64,000 nt of DNA from Intrasporangium flavum (GCF_001956915.1 NZ_MLJO01000010.1:1-64000), one strand, 5' to 3'. Shown: positions 1-9,456, counted from the stretch's first letter. Notes: generated by a model from the sequence alone, not told the origin. A program made the numbers and translations.

Positions 1-89
1 GCACGAACCCCGCACGAACCTCGCACGACGGCCGGCTGGCGGCCGACCGGTCCAGCACCACGACACGTCCTCGACAAGGAAGCAGGGAC

Positions 90-854
90 ATGGGCAAGAA
101 GGGCAAGCCCCTCGGCATCGACATCGGCGGCAGCGGCATCAAGGGCGCACCGGTCGACCTCAAGGAGGGCGACCTCGCCGGCAAGCGCCTCAAGATCCTC
201 ACCCCGAAGCCCGCGACGCCCGACGCCGTGGCCGAGGTCGTCGACGAGATCGTCGACCACTTCGCCGACGTCACGGGCGACTCCCCCATCGGGGTGACCG
301 TGCCGGCCGTCGTCATCCGGGGCACGGTCCTGTCGGCCGCCAACATCGACCCCTCGTGGATCGACACCGACGCCGAGGCTCTCATCAAGGAGCACACCGG
401 CCGCGCCGTCACCGTCCTCAACGACGCCGACGCCGCGGGCCTGGCCGAGATGTACTACGGCGCGGCCAAGGGCGTGCAGGGCCTGGTCATCCTCACCACG
501 CTCGGCACCGGCATCGGCTCGGCCCTCATCCACGACGGCCGCCTCGTGCCCAACTCCGAGCTCGGCCACCTCGAGATCGACGGCTTCGACGCCGAGGACC
601 GGGCCGCGTCGTCGGTCAAGGACGCCGAGGGGCTGTCCTGGGACGAGTACGTCGAGCGGCTCCAGCGCTACTACGAGGTCATCGAGAAGCTCTTCTCCCC
701 CGACCTCATCGTCGTCGGCGGCGGCATCTCCAAGGACAGCGACGACTTCCTGCCGCGCCTGAAGCTCCGGTGCCCGATCGTGCCGGCCCAGCTGCGCAAC
801 CAGGCGGGCATCATCGGCGCGGCGCACCTGGCGGTCGACCTCGCCAAGGCCTGA
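90..854 (+). CDS. ppgK: Polyphosphate glucokinase (ROK family)
   Basis: A 254-residue cytoplasmic kinase that phosphorylates glucose to glucose-6-phosphate with polyphosphate (and usually ATP) as donor. The N-terminal phosphate motif DIGGSGIKG is at residues 11-19, the catalytic-Asp segment LNDADAAG at 110-117, LGTGIGS at 138-144, ELGH at 157-160 and GGGIS at 210-214. Length and motif order match actinobacterial PpgK and not longer ATP-only glucokinases. An AAGGAAGCAGGGAC ribosome site precedes the ATG. It stands alone and converges on the ABC permease across a strong hairpin. The identification is firm; donor preference is inferred from the family. Confidence 0.93.
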   Translation: MGKKGKPLGIDIGGSGIKGAPVDLKEGDLAGKRLKILTPKPATPDAVAEVVDEIVDHFADVTGDSPIGVTVPAVVIRGTVLSAANIDPSWIDTDAEALIKEHTGRAVTVLNDADAAGLAEMYYGAAKGVQGLVILTTLGTGIGSALIHDGRLVPNSELGHLEIDGFDAEDRAASSVKDAEGLSWDEYVERLQRYYEVIEKLFSPDLIVVGGGISKDSDDFLPRLKLRCPIVPAQLRNQAGIIGAAHLAVDLAKA

Positions 855-892
855 GACGGCCCCGGGCCACGCGTCCGCACCCGCAGCACTCC

Positions 893-924
893 CCGCGCCC
901 CGCGTCGAAAGACGCGGGGCGCGG
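893..924. terminator. Bidirectional hairpin terminator
   Basis: A perfect 14-bp stem (893-906 with 911-924) closed by a GAAA tetraloop lies in the short gap between the convergent ppgK and ABC permease genes. There is no T-run, as is common for hairpins in very GC-rich actinobacteria. Placement and symmetry suggest it serves both strands. Confidence 0.7.
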
Positions 925-929
925 CGCGC

Positions 930-2504
930 TCAGACCCGCTGGAGGTCGGCGAGCAGGTCGGGCGCCCGCCGGTCGTAGAGGCGCGCCCCGTAACGGACGC
1001 CGATGCCGGCGACGACGGGCCCGAGCACCACACCGACCACCCCGGTGACCCACACGAGCCACGTCGCCGAGTCCGACGCGTACGCCAGCCAGGCGAGCAG
1101 GAGCAGCGGCGCCGACAGCGCGAAGGTGGCCGCGCTCGCGAGGGTCTGGGCCAGGATCGTGATGCCGGCGGCACCGGGCGGCGCGCTGAACGGGCTCTCC
1201 CCCGGCTCCGCGACCGGGTAGGGCAGCACGATGTTCATGACGCTCGAGACCGCGACACCGGCCCCGAGCACCGTGACGGAGACACCGAGGACGAGGGGCA
1301 GCAGGTCCCAGCGGGCACCGAGCCCCACCCCGACGAGCACGTAGACCGGCACGAGCACGCCCGCGAGCAGCAGGCCCGGCACGACGCGCCCGAGGCGGTC
1401 GTCGAGCCCCCGCGTGCCGGCGGCCACGTGCAGGGAGAAGGCCTGCGACTCGTACGCGATGGCGTTGTGCTCGCTCCAGCCGAGCATGAACGCGAGCATC
1501 GGTCCCATCAGCAGCGGCGGCCACGCGACGTCGGCGCTCGCCCACGGGATGAGCAGCGCGAGCGGGAAGACCGGCGTCACCAGCAGGCTGATCTGGTAGC
1601 GCGGGTCGCGGCGCCAGTAGGTCAGCACGCGGGCTGCGACCGCGCCGGCCGGATGGTCGGGCACCCGCCCGAAGAGGCCGAGGTCGTCGGGCTCGCCGGG
1701 CGTCGAACCGCCGCGCGAGACGGCCCGCGGGTTCTCGACCTGCCGCCTCACCGCACCTGACCACAGGGCCCCGACCGCGAGGAGGAAGGCGATGGCCAGG
1801 GCGAGGCGGAGTGCCCCCACGAGCGGTTGCCCGGCCGCGACGTCGCCGGGTGCCGCCCAAGCCCATCCGAGCGGCGTCCAGGAGACGACCTTCGACACGG
1901 CGACCGCGAGCCGCTGGATGTCGTGGACGTTGGCGGCGATCCACACCACCGGCCCGACGAGGACGAGGACGACAAGACCGACGACGACGAGCATGTCCCG
2001 GCCGCGCCGGCTCGACGTCGCGGCGGCCGCCAGTGCCGACACCCAGCGCGACAGGGTGACCGCGGTGAGCAGCCCGACGCCGGTGCCGACGACGGCGACG
2101 ACCGTGGAGGCCGGTGTCATCGACCACGCGACGACGACCCCGAGGCCGAGCACCGCGCTGGCGACGGCCGGCAGCCCGACGAGCGCGGCCGCGATGAGGC
2201 CCACGGCCAGTGACCGCGGCGGGACGGCGTAGAGCGCGAACCGGCCCGGGTCGAGGGTCGGGTCGGAGCCGAAGGAGAAGAGCGGGACGACGGTCCACAG
2301 CACGATCCCGACCGCTCCGGCGAGCGGCAGGGCGACGGTGGCGACCTCCAGCGAGGTGCGCAGCGTGGCGACGATGAGCGTCAGCCCCACGACGAGCACC
2401 GAGAAGTAGAGGATGCCGACGACGGCACCGATGGTCTGGGCGCGGCTGCGGCGGAAGACGTTGCGCAGCAGTGCCAGCTTCAGTCGGACGAGGTGCGCAA
2501 CCAC
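930..2504 (-). CDS. ABC exporter permease, multi-pass membrane protein
   Basis: A 524-residue protein made mostly of hydrophobic helices, beginning with a basic stretch (KLALLRNVFRRSRAQT) and then repeated membrane segments, as in ABC-2 type export permeases. Its start overlaps the 3' end of the adjacent ATPase gene (2480-3292) by 25 bases, so the two are translationally coupled and almost certainly form one transporter. There is no binding-protein gene nearby, which fits an exporter. The substrate cannot be told from sequence; exporters of this type often move drugs, lipids or peptides. Confidence 0.85.
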   Translation of the reverse strand: MVAHLVRLKLALLRNVFRRSRAQTIGAVVGILYFSVLVVGLTLIVATLRTSLEVATVALPLAGAVGIVLWTVVPLFSFGSDPTLDPGRFALYAVPPRSLAVGLIAAALVGLPAVASAVLGLGVVVAWSMTPASTVVAVVGTGVGLLTAVTLSRWVSALAAAATSSRRGRDMLVVVGLVVLVLVGPVVWIAANVHDIQRLAVAVSKVVSWTPLGWAWAAPGDVAAGQPLVGALRLALAIAFLLAVGALWSGAVRRQVENPRAVSRGGSTPGEPDDLGLFGRVPDHPAGAVAARVLTYWRRDPRYQISLLVTPVFPLALLIPWASADVAWPPLLMGPMLAFMLGWSEHNAIAYESQAFSLHVAAGTRGLDDRLGRVVPGLLLAGVLVPVYVLVGVGLGARWDLLPLVLGVSVTVLGAGVAVSSVMNIVLPYPVAEPGESPFSAPPGAAGITILAQTLASAATFALSAPLLLLAWLAYASDSATWLVWVTGVVGVVLGPVVAGIGVRYGARLYDRRAPDLLADLQRV

Positions 2505-3292
2505 GACAGCCCCACCACCTCGGTGGTGCCCCCGACGAGGTCGACGAACCGCTCCTCGAGGGAGCGGCCGTCGCGTACCGCGTCGAGCTCCCCCGCGGTG
2601 AGCACCGCCCCCTCGGCGATGACGGCGACGTGGCTGCAGATGCGCTCGACGAGGTCCATGACGTGGCTGGAGAGGACGACCGTGCCGCCCGCGTCGACGT
2701 AGTCGGCGAGGATGCGGCGGATCGTCGCGGCGGACAGCGGGTCGACGGCCTCGAAGGGCTCGTCGAGCACGAGGACGCGGGGTGCGTGCACGAGAGCCGC
2801 GGCCAGGGTGACCTTCTTGGTCATGCCGGCCGAGTAGTCGACGACGAGGGTGCCCTGCGCACCGGTCAGCCCGAGCGCGGCGACGAGCTCGGCGGCCCGC
2901 TCGGCCGCGAGCTCGCGGGGCATGCCGCGGAGCAGGCCCGCGTAGGTGATGAGCTGCAGCCCGGTGAGGCGGTCGAACGTGCGCAGCCCGTCGGGCAGGA
3001 CGCCGAGCAGCCGCTTGGCCGCCGTGGGGTCAGCCCAGACGTCGTGGCCCAGGACGAACGCGCGGCCGGCGTCCGGGCGCAGCAGGCCGGTGACCATCGA
3101 CAGCGTCGTCGTCTTGCCGGCGCCGTTGGGCCCGACGAGTCCGAAGAAGGACCCTCGCGGCACGTCGAGGTCGATGCCGCGCACGGCCACGAGGTCGCCG
3201 AAGCGCTTGCCGAGACCGCGCACGGCGAAGGCCGGTCCGTCGGCCGGGGACCCTTGCGGCGCAGGCAGGTCCGGCGGTGGTGACTCGCTCAT
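2480..3292 (-). CDS. ABC transporter ATP-binding protein
   Basis: A 270-residue nucleotide-binding subunit. Walker A (GPNGAGKTT) is at residues 54-62, the ABC signature appears as YSAGMTKK near 153-160, and Walker B (VLVLDEP) is at 173-179. The Q-loop region reads VLPDGL, without the usual Gln, as is often seen in exporter ATPases of this class. The first 20 residues are proline-rich and probably disordered. It powers the coupled permease at 930-2504. It is the fourth gene of a leftward run starting at 5461, although 52 bases separate it from the preceding hydrolase gene. Confidence 0.92.
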   Translation of the reverse strand: MSESPPPDLPAPQGSPADGPAFAVRGLGKRFGDLVAVRGIDLDVPRGSFFGLVGPNGAGKTTTLSMVTGLLRPDAGRAFVLGHDVWADPTAAKRLLGVLPDGLRTFDRLTGLQLITYAGLLRGMPRELAAERAAELVAALGLTGAQGTLVVDYSAGMTKKVTLAAALVHAPRVLVLDEPFEAVDPLSAATIRRILADYVDAGGTVVLSSHVMDLVERICSHVAVIAEGAVLTAGELDAVRDGRSLEERFVDLVGGTTEVVGLSWLRTSSD

Positions 3293-3344
3293 GCTCTCCC
3301 CCCGGAGTGCGGTCAGGCGTTCGGCAGGTCGGTGGGCTCGTGGG

Positions 3345-3998
3345 TCAGAAGGTCGCGGACTCGTCGTCGCGCAGGTCGGTGTACTCGAGGCCCTCGACGC
3401 CGGAGAGGTTGCGCACGTGCGTCGCGTACATGTCGCGACCGACGTCGGACAGGAGGGCGTCGTGGATCGGGATGAAGACCCTCGGCGCGATGCGGCCGAC
3501 GAACGCGATGGAGTCGCGGCTGGCGGCCCACGGGGCGTTGAGCGGGTGGGCCAGCACGTCGACGTGGCCGGGCTCGCCGTCGTAGGCGTCGCCGGGGTGG
3601 AAGAGCGAGGGCTCGCCGTCGGCCCGCAGCACGAGCCCGACGTTGGGGATGCGCGGCATGGCCTCGTGGTTGAAGGCGTGCAGCTCGCCGACCGGCGTGA
3701 CCGTGACGTCGCCGACCTCGAACGGCTCGCCCTGGCGGGTCGGCACCGCGTCGAGGCCCTCCTCCCGCAGCTTCTGCGCGGTGAGGGGGTCGGTGTGCAC
3801 CGGCGTCGAGGGGTTGGCCCGCAGGAGCGCCGCGACCCGCTCGGGGTCGAAGTGGTCGGCGTGGTTGTGCGTCACGAGGATCGCGTCGAGGCCCTCGAGC
3901 TGCTCGAAGCCGCGGGAGAACGAGCCAGGGTCGATGAGGACCCGCCGGTCGGCCGTCTCGACGAGGAGGCAGGCATGTCCGAGGTGAGTCACACGCAT
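3345..3998 (-). CDS. MBL-fold metal-dependent hydrolase (UlaG/RomA-like)
   Basis: A 217-residue metallo-beta-lactamase-fold protein. It begins with MRVTHLGHACLLVE, typical of the UlaG-like branch, and carries the zinc motif HNHADHFD near residues 51-58. The middle and C-terminus supply further His/Asp ligands (LHAFNHEA, HPGDAYDGEPGHVDVLAHPL). Such proteins hydrolyse lactones, phosphodiesters or N-acyl phospholipids; the substrate here is unknown. It lies 9 bases after the membrane-protein gene on the same strand, so the two are probably co-transcribed. Confidence 0.85.
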   Translation of the reverse strand: MRVTHLGHACLLVETADRRVLIDPGSFSRGFEQLEGLDAILVTHNHADHFDPERVAALLRANPSTPVHTDPLTAQKLREEGLDAVPTRQGEPFEVGDVTVTPVGELHAFNHEAMPRIPNVGLVLRADGEPSLFHPGDAYDGEPGHVDVLAHPLNAPWAASRDSIAFVGRIAPRVFIPIHDALLSDVGRDMYATHVRNLSGVEGLEYTDLRDDESATF

Positions 3999-4007
3999 GT
4001 CCTCAAC

Positions 4008-4853
4008 CTAACCCAGCGCCTCGGGCCGGGACATGGAGTGGAGCAGGCGCGCCGAGCCGGCGAGGGCCAGCACCATGCCGCCGACGAGGAGCCAGGTCAG
4101 GGGCCGGTCCGGGTGCAGCGACATTCGGTCGCGCAGCAGGGCCAGGAGCATCGAGACGACCATGACGGTCTCGGCCTCGACGAGCAGTCGCAGACGCAGC
4201 CACCGGGGGTCGCCGAAGGCCACGAGCCCGGCGCAGCCGAGGCAGAAGACCGCGCCCACCACCCGGGCGGTCAGCGGCGTCAGGGCCCAGGGCCACACCC
4301 GCGACAGCGAGCCCGGGGCGACCCAGAGCAGCACGCCGAGCAGCAGCGATGCCGCTCCCCCGCACCCGATGACACCCCGCGCCACCGCCCCGACGCATCG
4401 CTCGTCGTCGCGAGGCGGTCGGGCGACGCGCGTGTTGAGGACCCACACGACCGCGACCACGGGTGGCGCCACGAAGTACAGCGCGGCCCACACCCAGAAG
4501 GCCGGGCTCCCGTGGGTGAAGCGGTCCCAGTGCACGACCGTCGCGATGCCGAGCAGCGCCGCGAACAGCGTGACGGCCGGCAGTCCCGCCGACACCAGCG
4601 CCCACCGGTGCGCTCGGGCGGTCCGCACGAAGAACCACACCCCGCCGAGGTAGGCCGACGCGAGCACCATCGCCGTCAGGGGTGGGGAGATCGGCCACGC
4701 GAAGAGCCGGCGGGTGTCGGACGGGAACCCGAGGAGCAGCACGACCGCGACCGCGAGGAAGGGCACGATCCCCCAGGCGAGCACCCGCGTCGGCAGGAGC
4801 ACCCGGTCGTCGCGGTCGGGGCGCACCAGGGCCGGCAGCGCCTGGGCCGTCAC
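4008..4853 (-). CDS. Uncharacterised multi-pass membrane protein
   Basis: A 281-residue protein with about eight hydrophobic helices and no family I recognise. I place the start at GTG 4853 because it overlaps the stop of the upstream gene in a GTGA arrangement. The open frame extends further upstream, but that extension is an arginine/proline-rich shadow of the neighbour's coding sequence. The loops are short and no catalytic motif stands out. Coupling to the gene at 4850-5461 suggests the two products work together or are needed in equal amounts. Confidence 0.75.
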   Translation of the reverse strand: MTAQALPALVRPDRDDRVLLPTRVLAWGIVPFLAVAVVLLLGFPSDTRRLFAWPISPPLTAMVLASAYLGGVWFFVRTARAHRWALVSAGLPAVTLFAALLGIATVVHWDRFTHGSPAFWVWAALYFVAPPVVAVVWVLNTRVARPPRDDERCVGAVARGVIGCGGAASLLLGVLLWVAPGSLSRVWPWALTPLTARVVGAVFCLGCAGLVAFGDPRWLRLRLLVEAETVMVVSMLLALLRDRMSLHPDRPLTWLLVGGMVLALAGSARLLHSMSRPEALG

Positions 4854-5461
4854 GGCGTCGGGTCCCCCACCCGGGAGACCGCGTCGAGGAGCGCGCTGTG
4901 GCTGGCCACGAGCGCCCGCCGCTCGGCGGCGAGGACCGGGTCCGACCGGTCGCACCCGCCGACGACCCAACGGTCCGACAGGTCCATGGCATCGACCCGG
5001 TAGGACGCGGCCGGCTCGACCCGCACCCGGTCCGCCCCGTAGACGTAGGCGTAGAGGTCGACGAGCGCCGCCACGAGCCGGTCGCGCGTCACGTCCTCAT
5101 GGTGCTGGTGCGCCCGGTGGACCCGCCACCACTCGACCTCGAGGATGCTGGCCCGCACCGGGTCGATCGACAGGTCGCCACGGTCGGCGACGAGCGCGTA
5201 GAAGCGGCGCATCTGCTCGCGCGCACCGTCGGCGTCGTTGTCCGGGAAGGGTGCCCACAGCTGGTTGGCCCGCAGGACGCACCACGCGGCGCGAGCGGTG
5301 TCGATGCGACCGAGGCCGAAGCCGGTGGCGACCATCCCGTACGCCCCACGCAGGAAGGCCGGCCACTCGTGCAGGTAGTAGGCCGCCCAGGCGTCGGTCT
5401 CGTGGTGCCCGACGGCGACCGGGTCGAACGAACGCGGCCCACGGCCGGACGCGTGACGCAT
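4850..5461 (-). CDS. Conserved hypothetical soluble protein
   Basis: A 203-residue protein rich in Trp, Tyr and His, with conserved-looking blocks WAAYYLHEWPAFLRGAYG, RANQLWAPFPDNDADGAR and ILEVEWWRVHRAHQ. I know similar uncharacterised proteins in actinobacteria but no function for them. The ATG at 5461 is preferred over a GTG 15 bases upstream because GAGGAGGG sits just ahead of it. It is the first gene of a leftward cluster and diverges from the DUF5995 gene; the 110-base gap between them should hold both promoters. Confidence 0.7.
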   Translation of the reverse strand: MRHASGRGPRSFDPVAVGHHETDAWAAYYLHEWPAFLRGAYGMVATGFGLGRIDTARAAWCVLRANQLWAPFPDNDADGAREQMRRFYALVADRGDLSIDPVRASILEVEWWRVHRAHQHHEDVTRDRLVAALVDLYAYVYGADRVRVEPAASYRVDAMDLSDRWVVGGCDRSDPVLAAERRALVASHSALLDAVSRVGDPTP

Positions 5462-5571
5462 GAGCCCTCCTCGCACGAGGGACGCGCGGCGGCTGCGCGG
5501 AACCCGCTGACGCCGTGCGCTCGTCCCCCCAGAATAGGGACGAGGAGTCGCCCCGTGAGGGAGTTCTGGAC

Positions 5572-6351
5572 ATGAGCGGACCCGTGGACGGACGCACCGT
5601 CGCCGACGTCGTCGCGACGATGGACGAACGGCTCGTACGACTCGAACGGCTCGAATCGCCCAGCGGCGCAGACCGCTCGGCGCAACGTGACTTCCTCGCC
5701 ACCTACCGGCGCACGACCCTCGCCGTCGGTCGCGCCGTCGAGGACGCCCGGTTCGAGGACCCGGAGTGGGTCGAGCGATGGGACGTCGTCTTCGCCGACC
5801 TCTACCTCGACGCGCTCGACGCCGACCTGGACGGCACCGGGATCGTGTCGCGTCCGTGGCGTCTCGCCTTCGACGTTCCCGCCGGACTGCCCGCGCTGCG
5901 CAACGTCCTCGCGGGCATCAACGCCCACGTCAACTACGACCTGCCGCAGGCCCTCCTCGCCGTCATCGACGACGCAGACTTCGAGGACCCCCACCTGCTG
6001 GCCCGCCGCCGCCGCGACCACGAACGCATCGACGCCGTGCTCGCCGGGCGCGTCGCCGCCGAGGACGGTGAGCTGGCCTCGACGTCCGGCCGGACGCTGC
6101 TCGACCGCGTCCTCGTGCCGGCCAACCGGGGGGCGTCGCGGCGGTTCCTGCGCGAGGCCCGGCAGAAGGTCTGGCACAACACGGTCGAGCTGCAGCGGGC
6201 CCGCCTCGCCGGGCCGGACACGTACGCGACCCGCCTGGCCGAGCTCGAGGTGCTGAGCGCCGCGCGTGTCGCCGACCTGCTGGCCCCGGGCCAGGTGCTG
6301 CTGCGACTCGCCGTCGCGGGCTTCGGCGTGACGCTGCCGCCGGCCGCCTGA
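5572..6351 (+). CDS. DUF5995 family protein
   Basis: A 259-residue protein matching the actinobacterial DUF5995 pattern: FATYRRTT-like helix, WVERWDVVFADLYLDALDAD, and the strongly conserved RPWRLAFDVPAGLPALRNVLAGINAHVNYDLP segment (shown here only in pieces, residues about 87-125). The family is all-helical and of unknown function; conserved His, Asp and Asn residues suggest a metal or ligand site. The start is set at ATG 5572, preceded by GAGGGAG; an in-frame upstream extension lacks a ribosome site. It converges on the aldo/keto reductase gene. Confidence 0.8.
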   Translation: MSGPVDGRTVADVVATMDERLVRLERLESPSGADRSAQRDFLATYRRTTLAVGRAVEDARFEDPEWVERWDVVFADLYLDALDADLDGTGIVSRPWRLAFDVPAGLPALRNVLAGINAHVNYDLPQALLAVIDDADFEDPHLLARRRRDHERIDAVLAGRVAAEDGELASTSGRTLLDRVLVPANRGASRRFLREARQKVWHNTVELQRARLAGPDTYATRLAELEVLSAARVADLLAPGQVLLRLAVAGFGVTLPPAA

Positions 6352-6362
6352 GCGCCGGCGGC
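6336..6362 (+). terminator. Hairpin overlapping the DUF5995 stop codon
   Basis: GCCGCCGGC at 6336-6344 pairs perfectly with GCCGGCGGC at 6354-6362 around a 9-base loop that contains the stop codon. It lies between convergent genes and probably ends transcription from the left. The lack of a U-tract keeps confidence moderate. Confidence 0.45.
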
Positions 6363-6397
6363 GACGCCACGCCGCACCGCGTTCGAGCCGACGCGCG

Positions 6398-7441
<1,044 letters not shown>

Positions 7442-7448
7442 GACGTCG

Positions 7449-7480
7449 AGTCAAGACCTTCGAGCGCGCTCGAGGTCAAG
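7449..7480 (-). promoter_or_regulatory. MerR-type promoter/operator for the aldo/keto reductase
   Basis: Read on the minus strand, a -35 element TTGACC (7479-7474) is followed by a 19-base spacer containing the dyad CCTCGAGCGCGCTCGAAGG and a weak -10 TTGACT (7454-7449). A 19-base spacer over a dyad is the hallmark of promoters activated by MerR-family proteins through DNA untwisting. The predicted start of transcription falls at or within a base or two of the ATG, so the mRNA should be leaderless. The dyad's left half is identical to the one at the MerR gene. Confidence 0.65.
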
Positions 7481-7502
7481 CCCACCCGGGGCGTCCCGTC
7501 GT

Positions 7503-7889
7503 TCAGGCGCGGTCGCCCTCGACACGGGCCCGGTACATGCCGATCTTGTTGTCGATGGCGCCGAGGTGCTCGGTGACCTCGGCGAGCTGGGCCAGCACGC
7601 GGGTGCGATGGGCCTGGAGCAGGGCGAGCCGCTCGACCTCGTTCTCCCCGGCGCGGCAGAGCTGAGCGTAGGCCTTGATCTCGCGGATCGGCATGCCGGT
7701 GGCCCGCAGGCAGGTGAGCATCTTGATCCACCCGAGGTCGAGCTCGGTGTAGACGCGGTGGCCGGCGCTCGAGCGGCCGACGCCGTGCACCATGAGCCCG
7801 TCGCGCTCGTAGTAGCGCAGGGTGTGCGCGGTCAGGCCGGTGCGCTCGGCGGCCTCGGCGATGGTCATTCCCGTGTCGATGGCGGTCAC
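7503..7889 (-). CDS. MerR family transcriptional regulator
   Basis: A 128-residue regulator with the N-terminal winged helix TIAEAAERTGLTAHTLRYYERDGL typical of MerR proteins (given as residues about 8-31), then a wing, and a C-terminal coiled coil (EVERLALLQAHRTRVLAQL) for dimerisation. No metal-binding Cys cluster is present; only two scattered Cys are seen, so it is of the drug/redox-sensing type. I choose GTG 7889 and not the farther GTG 7916 because the latter lies inside the predicted promoter spacer. It probably controls itself and the aldo/keto reductase 61 bases downstream. Confidence 0.85.
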   Translation of the reverse strand: MTAIDTGMTIAEAAERTGLTAHTLRYYERDGLMVHGVGRSSAGHRVYTELDLGWIKMLTCLRATGMPIREIKAYAQLCRAGENEVERLALLQAHRTRVLAQLAEVTEHLGAIDNKIGMYRARVEGDRA

Positions 7890-7895
7890 CGGTCC

Positions 7896-7927
7896 ATGGT
7901 CACCCTTGGAGTGCACTCGAGGTCAAG
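7896..7927 (-). promoter_or_regulatory. MerR-type promoter/operator for the MerR gene
   Basis: On the minus strand TTGACC (7926-7921) is followed by a 19-base spacer with the dyad CCTCGAGTGCACTCCAAGG and then GACCAT (7901-7896). The first twelve bases, CTTGACCTCGAG, are identical to the aldo/keto reductase promoter. Transcription should start close to GTG 7889, giving a leaderless mRNA and autoregulation. Confidence 0.6.
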
Positions 7928-7967
7928 CGACCCGGCAGACCCGGGGTGGGAGGTCGGGCAGCGACCG

Positions 7968-8150
7968 TCAGGCCTCGCGCGCCGCCTTGCGGCAGGCGAG
8001 CCTCGCGCGGCGCAGACGGCGGACGCGAGCGCGCCCACCCACGGCCGAGGCCTCGCCGAGGGCGTGCAACCGGCGCTCCTCCGCATCGGGCCACGCCCAG
8101 CACGAGTGGTGGTCCAGGCGGCGGTGCGCGCAGACGTTGTCCTCCGTCAT
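7968..8150 (-). CDS. Small basic hypothetical protein
   Basis: A possible 60-residue protein beginning MTEDNVCAHRRLDHHSCWAW and ending in an Arg-rich helix (GGRARVRRLRRARLACRK). GAGGCGAGG precedes the ATG at 8150, and codon use looks coding. It has three Cys and three His but no recognised zinc motif. No family is recognised. It lies on the same strand as the MerR gene, just upstream of the MerR promoter. It could be a chance open frame in GC-rich DNA. Confidence 0.4.
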   Translation of the reverse strand: MTEDNVCAHRRLDHHSCWAWPDAEERRLHALGEASAVGGRARVRRLRRARLACRKAAREA

Positions 8151-8219
8151 GGCCTCGCCTCGGCGAACCGGCCGAACCGGGTGACGCTGATGATCGACAC
8201 GCTGACCCGCTCCTTCCAC

Positions 8220-8652
8220 ACTCCTGCGGTGGCCGCGGACCCTGTGAGGTTCCCCCTGACGCTCACCGGCCCGTGAACCACTCGCGCCAGCCCGGGCTCG
8301 CGCCCGATGTCAGTACAACGACGTGGGCACCGCCTCGGTCACGGACTGCGTCCGTCCTGCTGGTGGAGCCCCATCGACGGGGCCGGGCCGGCCCCTCCAC
8401 GAACCGGCCTGGCCCCGTCATTGAGGTAGACGAGGCCCTGACGGGTTTATGACACGTTTTTTCAAAGTTTTTTCACAAGGCTCAAATTTCCCGTAACGCC
8501 CACGGCATGCGGGACGATGGAGGCGTCGGAGCACCCGTTCGACAACCCCTGACCGAACGGTCGCCCCGACCCTGCGTCCGCCACCCCTCCACGTCTCACG
8601 TGCTGCGGACGCCGTGCGGAGCCCCGGTCCGACCCGTCGGACCGGGGCTCCG
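8220..8652. other. Gene-free gap with an AT-rich, A-tract island
   Basis: I see no convincing gene here. The left part holds a long interrupted inverted repeat, GACGGGGCC (8376-8384) with GGCCCCGTC (8411-8419). From about 8445 to 8500 the DNA is strikingly AT-rich for this genome and contains two T6 tracts at 8457-8462 and 8468-8473, 11 bases apart, which would bend the helix. This may be a promoter or a protein-bound regulatory region, but no clear -10/-35 pair can be assigned. Confidence 0.5.
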
Positions 8653-9456
8653 TCACGTACCCGGGGGCCGACCCTCGACGCGTGGGCGCGCCGGCCCGTG
8701 CTGCGTCTCGATGCGTCGTTCGCTGCCGCCCCGCAGGACCAGCCCCACCTCAGCACGCGTCCGTGCCCCCAGCACGTCCATCAGGTGCGCGATGTCGCCG
8801 GCCACGGTCCGCAGGGACACCCCCAGCTCGCGGGCGATGCTGGCGTCCTTGACCCCGACGACGACCCGACGGGCCACGACGCACTGGCGCGGGGTGAACG
8901 GGGGCTCCGCCCCGTCGGCGTTGCCCGGCCGCGACAGGGGCCAGGCCAACCCCCACACCGAGCGCACGAGGGTGACGATGTCGTCGCGAGTCGCCAGCCA
9001 GGCCGTCGAGTAGCCGGCCTCGCTCAGCGGTCCGCCGACCACGGCGGTGACGTCGTCGATGAGCATGAAGCGCGACGGTGCCGGGCCGAAGCGCACGTGC
9101 GGCAGCTCCGAGGTGACGAGCGGGTGGCTGTGCAGGGTGCGTTCGCTCGTGATGAGGCGCAGGTCGATGCCCCGGGCGACGGTGCGCCGGTCCACGACGT
9201 TCATGTGGTTCGCCGGGTCGAACGCCAGGGTCGGTTGCATCGACCACGCCGTCCGTCGCGCGGTCGGCTCCATGGCCGTCAGACCCTCCTCGATCTGCAC
9301 CATGCCCTCGCCGAGGAGCCGCCACCCCGGCGTCGGTGCGCCCTCCCACCAGTCGGTCGCGAGGCGCGTCGCCACGACCGCGAGGTCGTTCGTCGCGGCC
9401 CGCAGCTCGGCGCGACCGTCGCCCTGCCCGGCTCGCCGTTCCGTCCGTCCTGTCAT
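8653..9456 (-). CDS. LuxR-type HTH transcriptional regulator
   Basis: A 267-residue regulator. The C-terminal LuxR/GerE helix-turn-helix is at about residues 186-242 (FTPRQCVVARRVVVGVKDASIA, given in part, then LGVSLRTVAGDIAHLMDVLG). The N-terminal 180 residues are not a phospho-receiver; the pattern PHVRFGPAPSRFMLIDD followed by a Trp-containing helix resembles the TrmB/PLD-like sensing domain of Streptomyces orphan LuxR proteins. The start at ATG 9456 is supported by a GGGGG-containing ribosome site. Signal and targets are unknown. Confidence 0.8.
   Translation of the reverse strand: MTGRTERRAGQGDGRAELRAATNDLAVVATRLATDWWEGAPTPGWRLLGEGMVQIEEGLTAMEPTARRTAWSMQPTLAFDPANHMNVVDRRTVARGIDLRLITSERTLHSHPLVTSELPHVRFGPAPSRFMLIDDVTAVVGGPLSEAGYSTAWLATRDDIVTLVRSVWGLAWPLSRPGNADGAEPPFTPRQCVVARRVVVGVKDASIARELGVSLRTVAGDIAHLMDVLGARTRAEVGLVLRGGSERRIETQHGPARPRVEGRPPGT

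Noticed and set aside
3345..5461. Leftward run 5461-930 as a new biosynthetic cluster
   Set aside because: It contains only two hypotheticals, one hydrolase and an exporter; no biosynthetic enzyme or precursor peptide is visible.
8376..8419. Long inverted repeat considered as a structured RNA gene
   Set aside because: The stem is only 9 bp with a 26-base loop and no known RNA consensus (SRP, RNase P, 6C, riboswitch) could be recognised.
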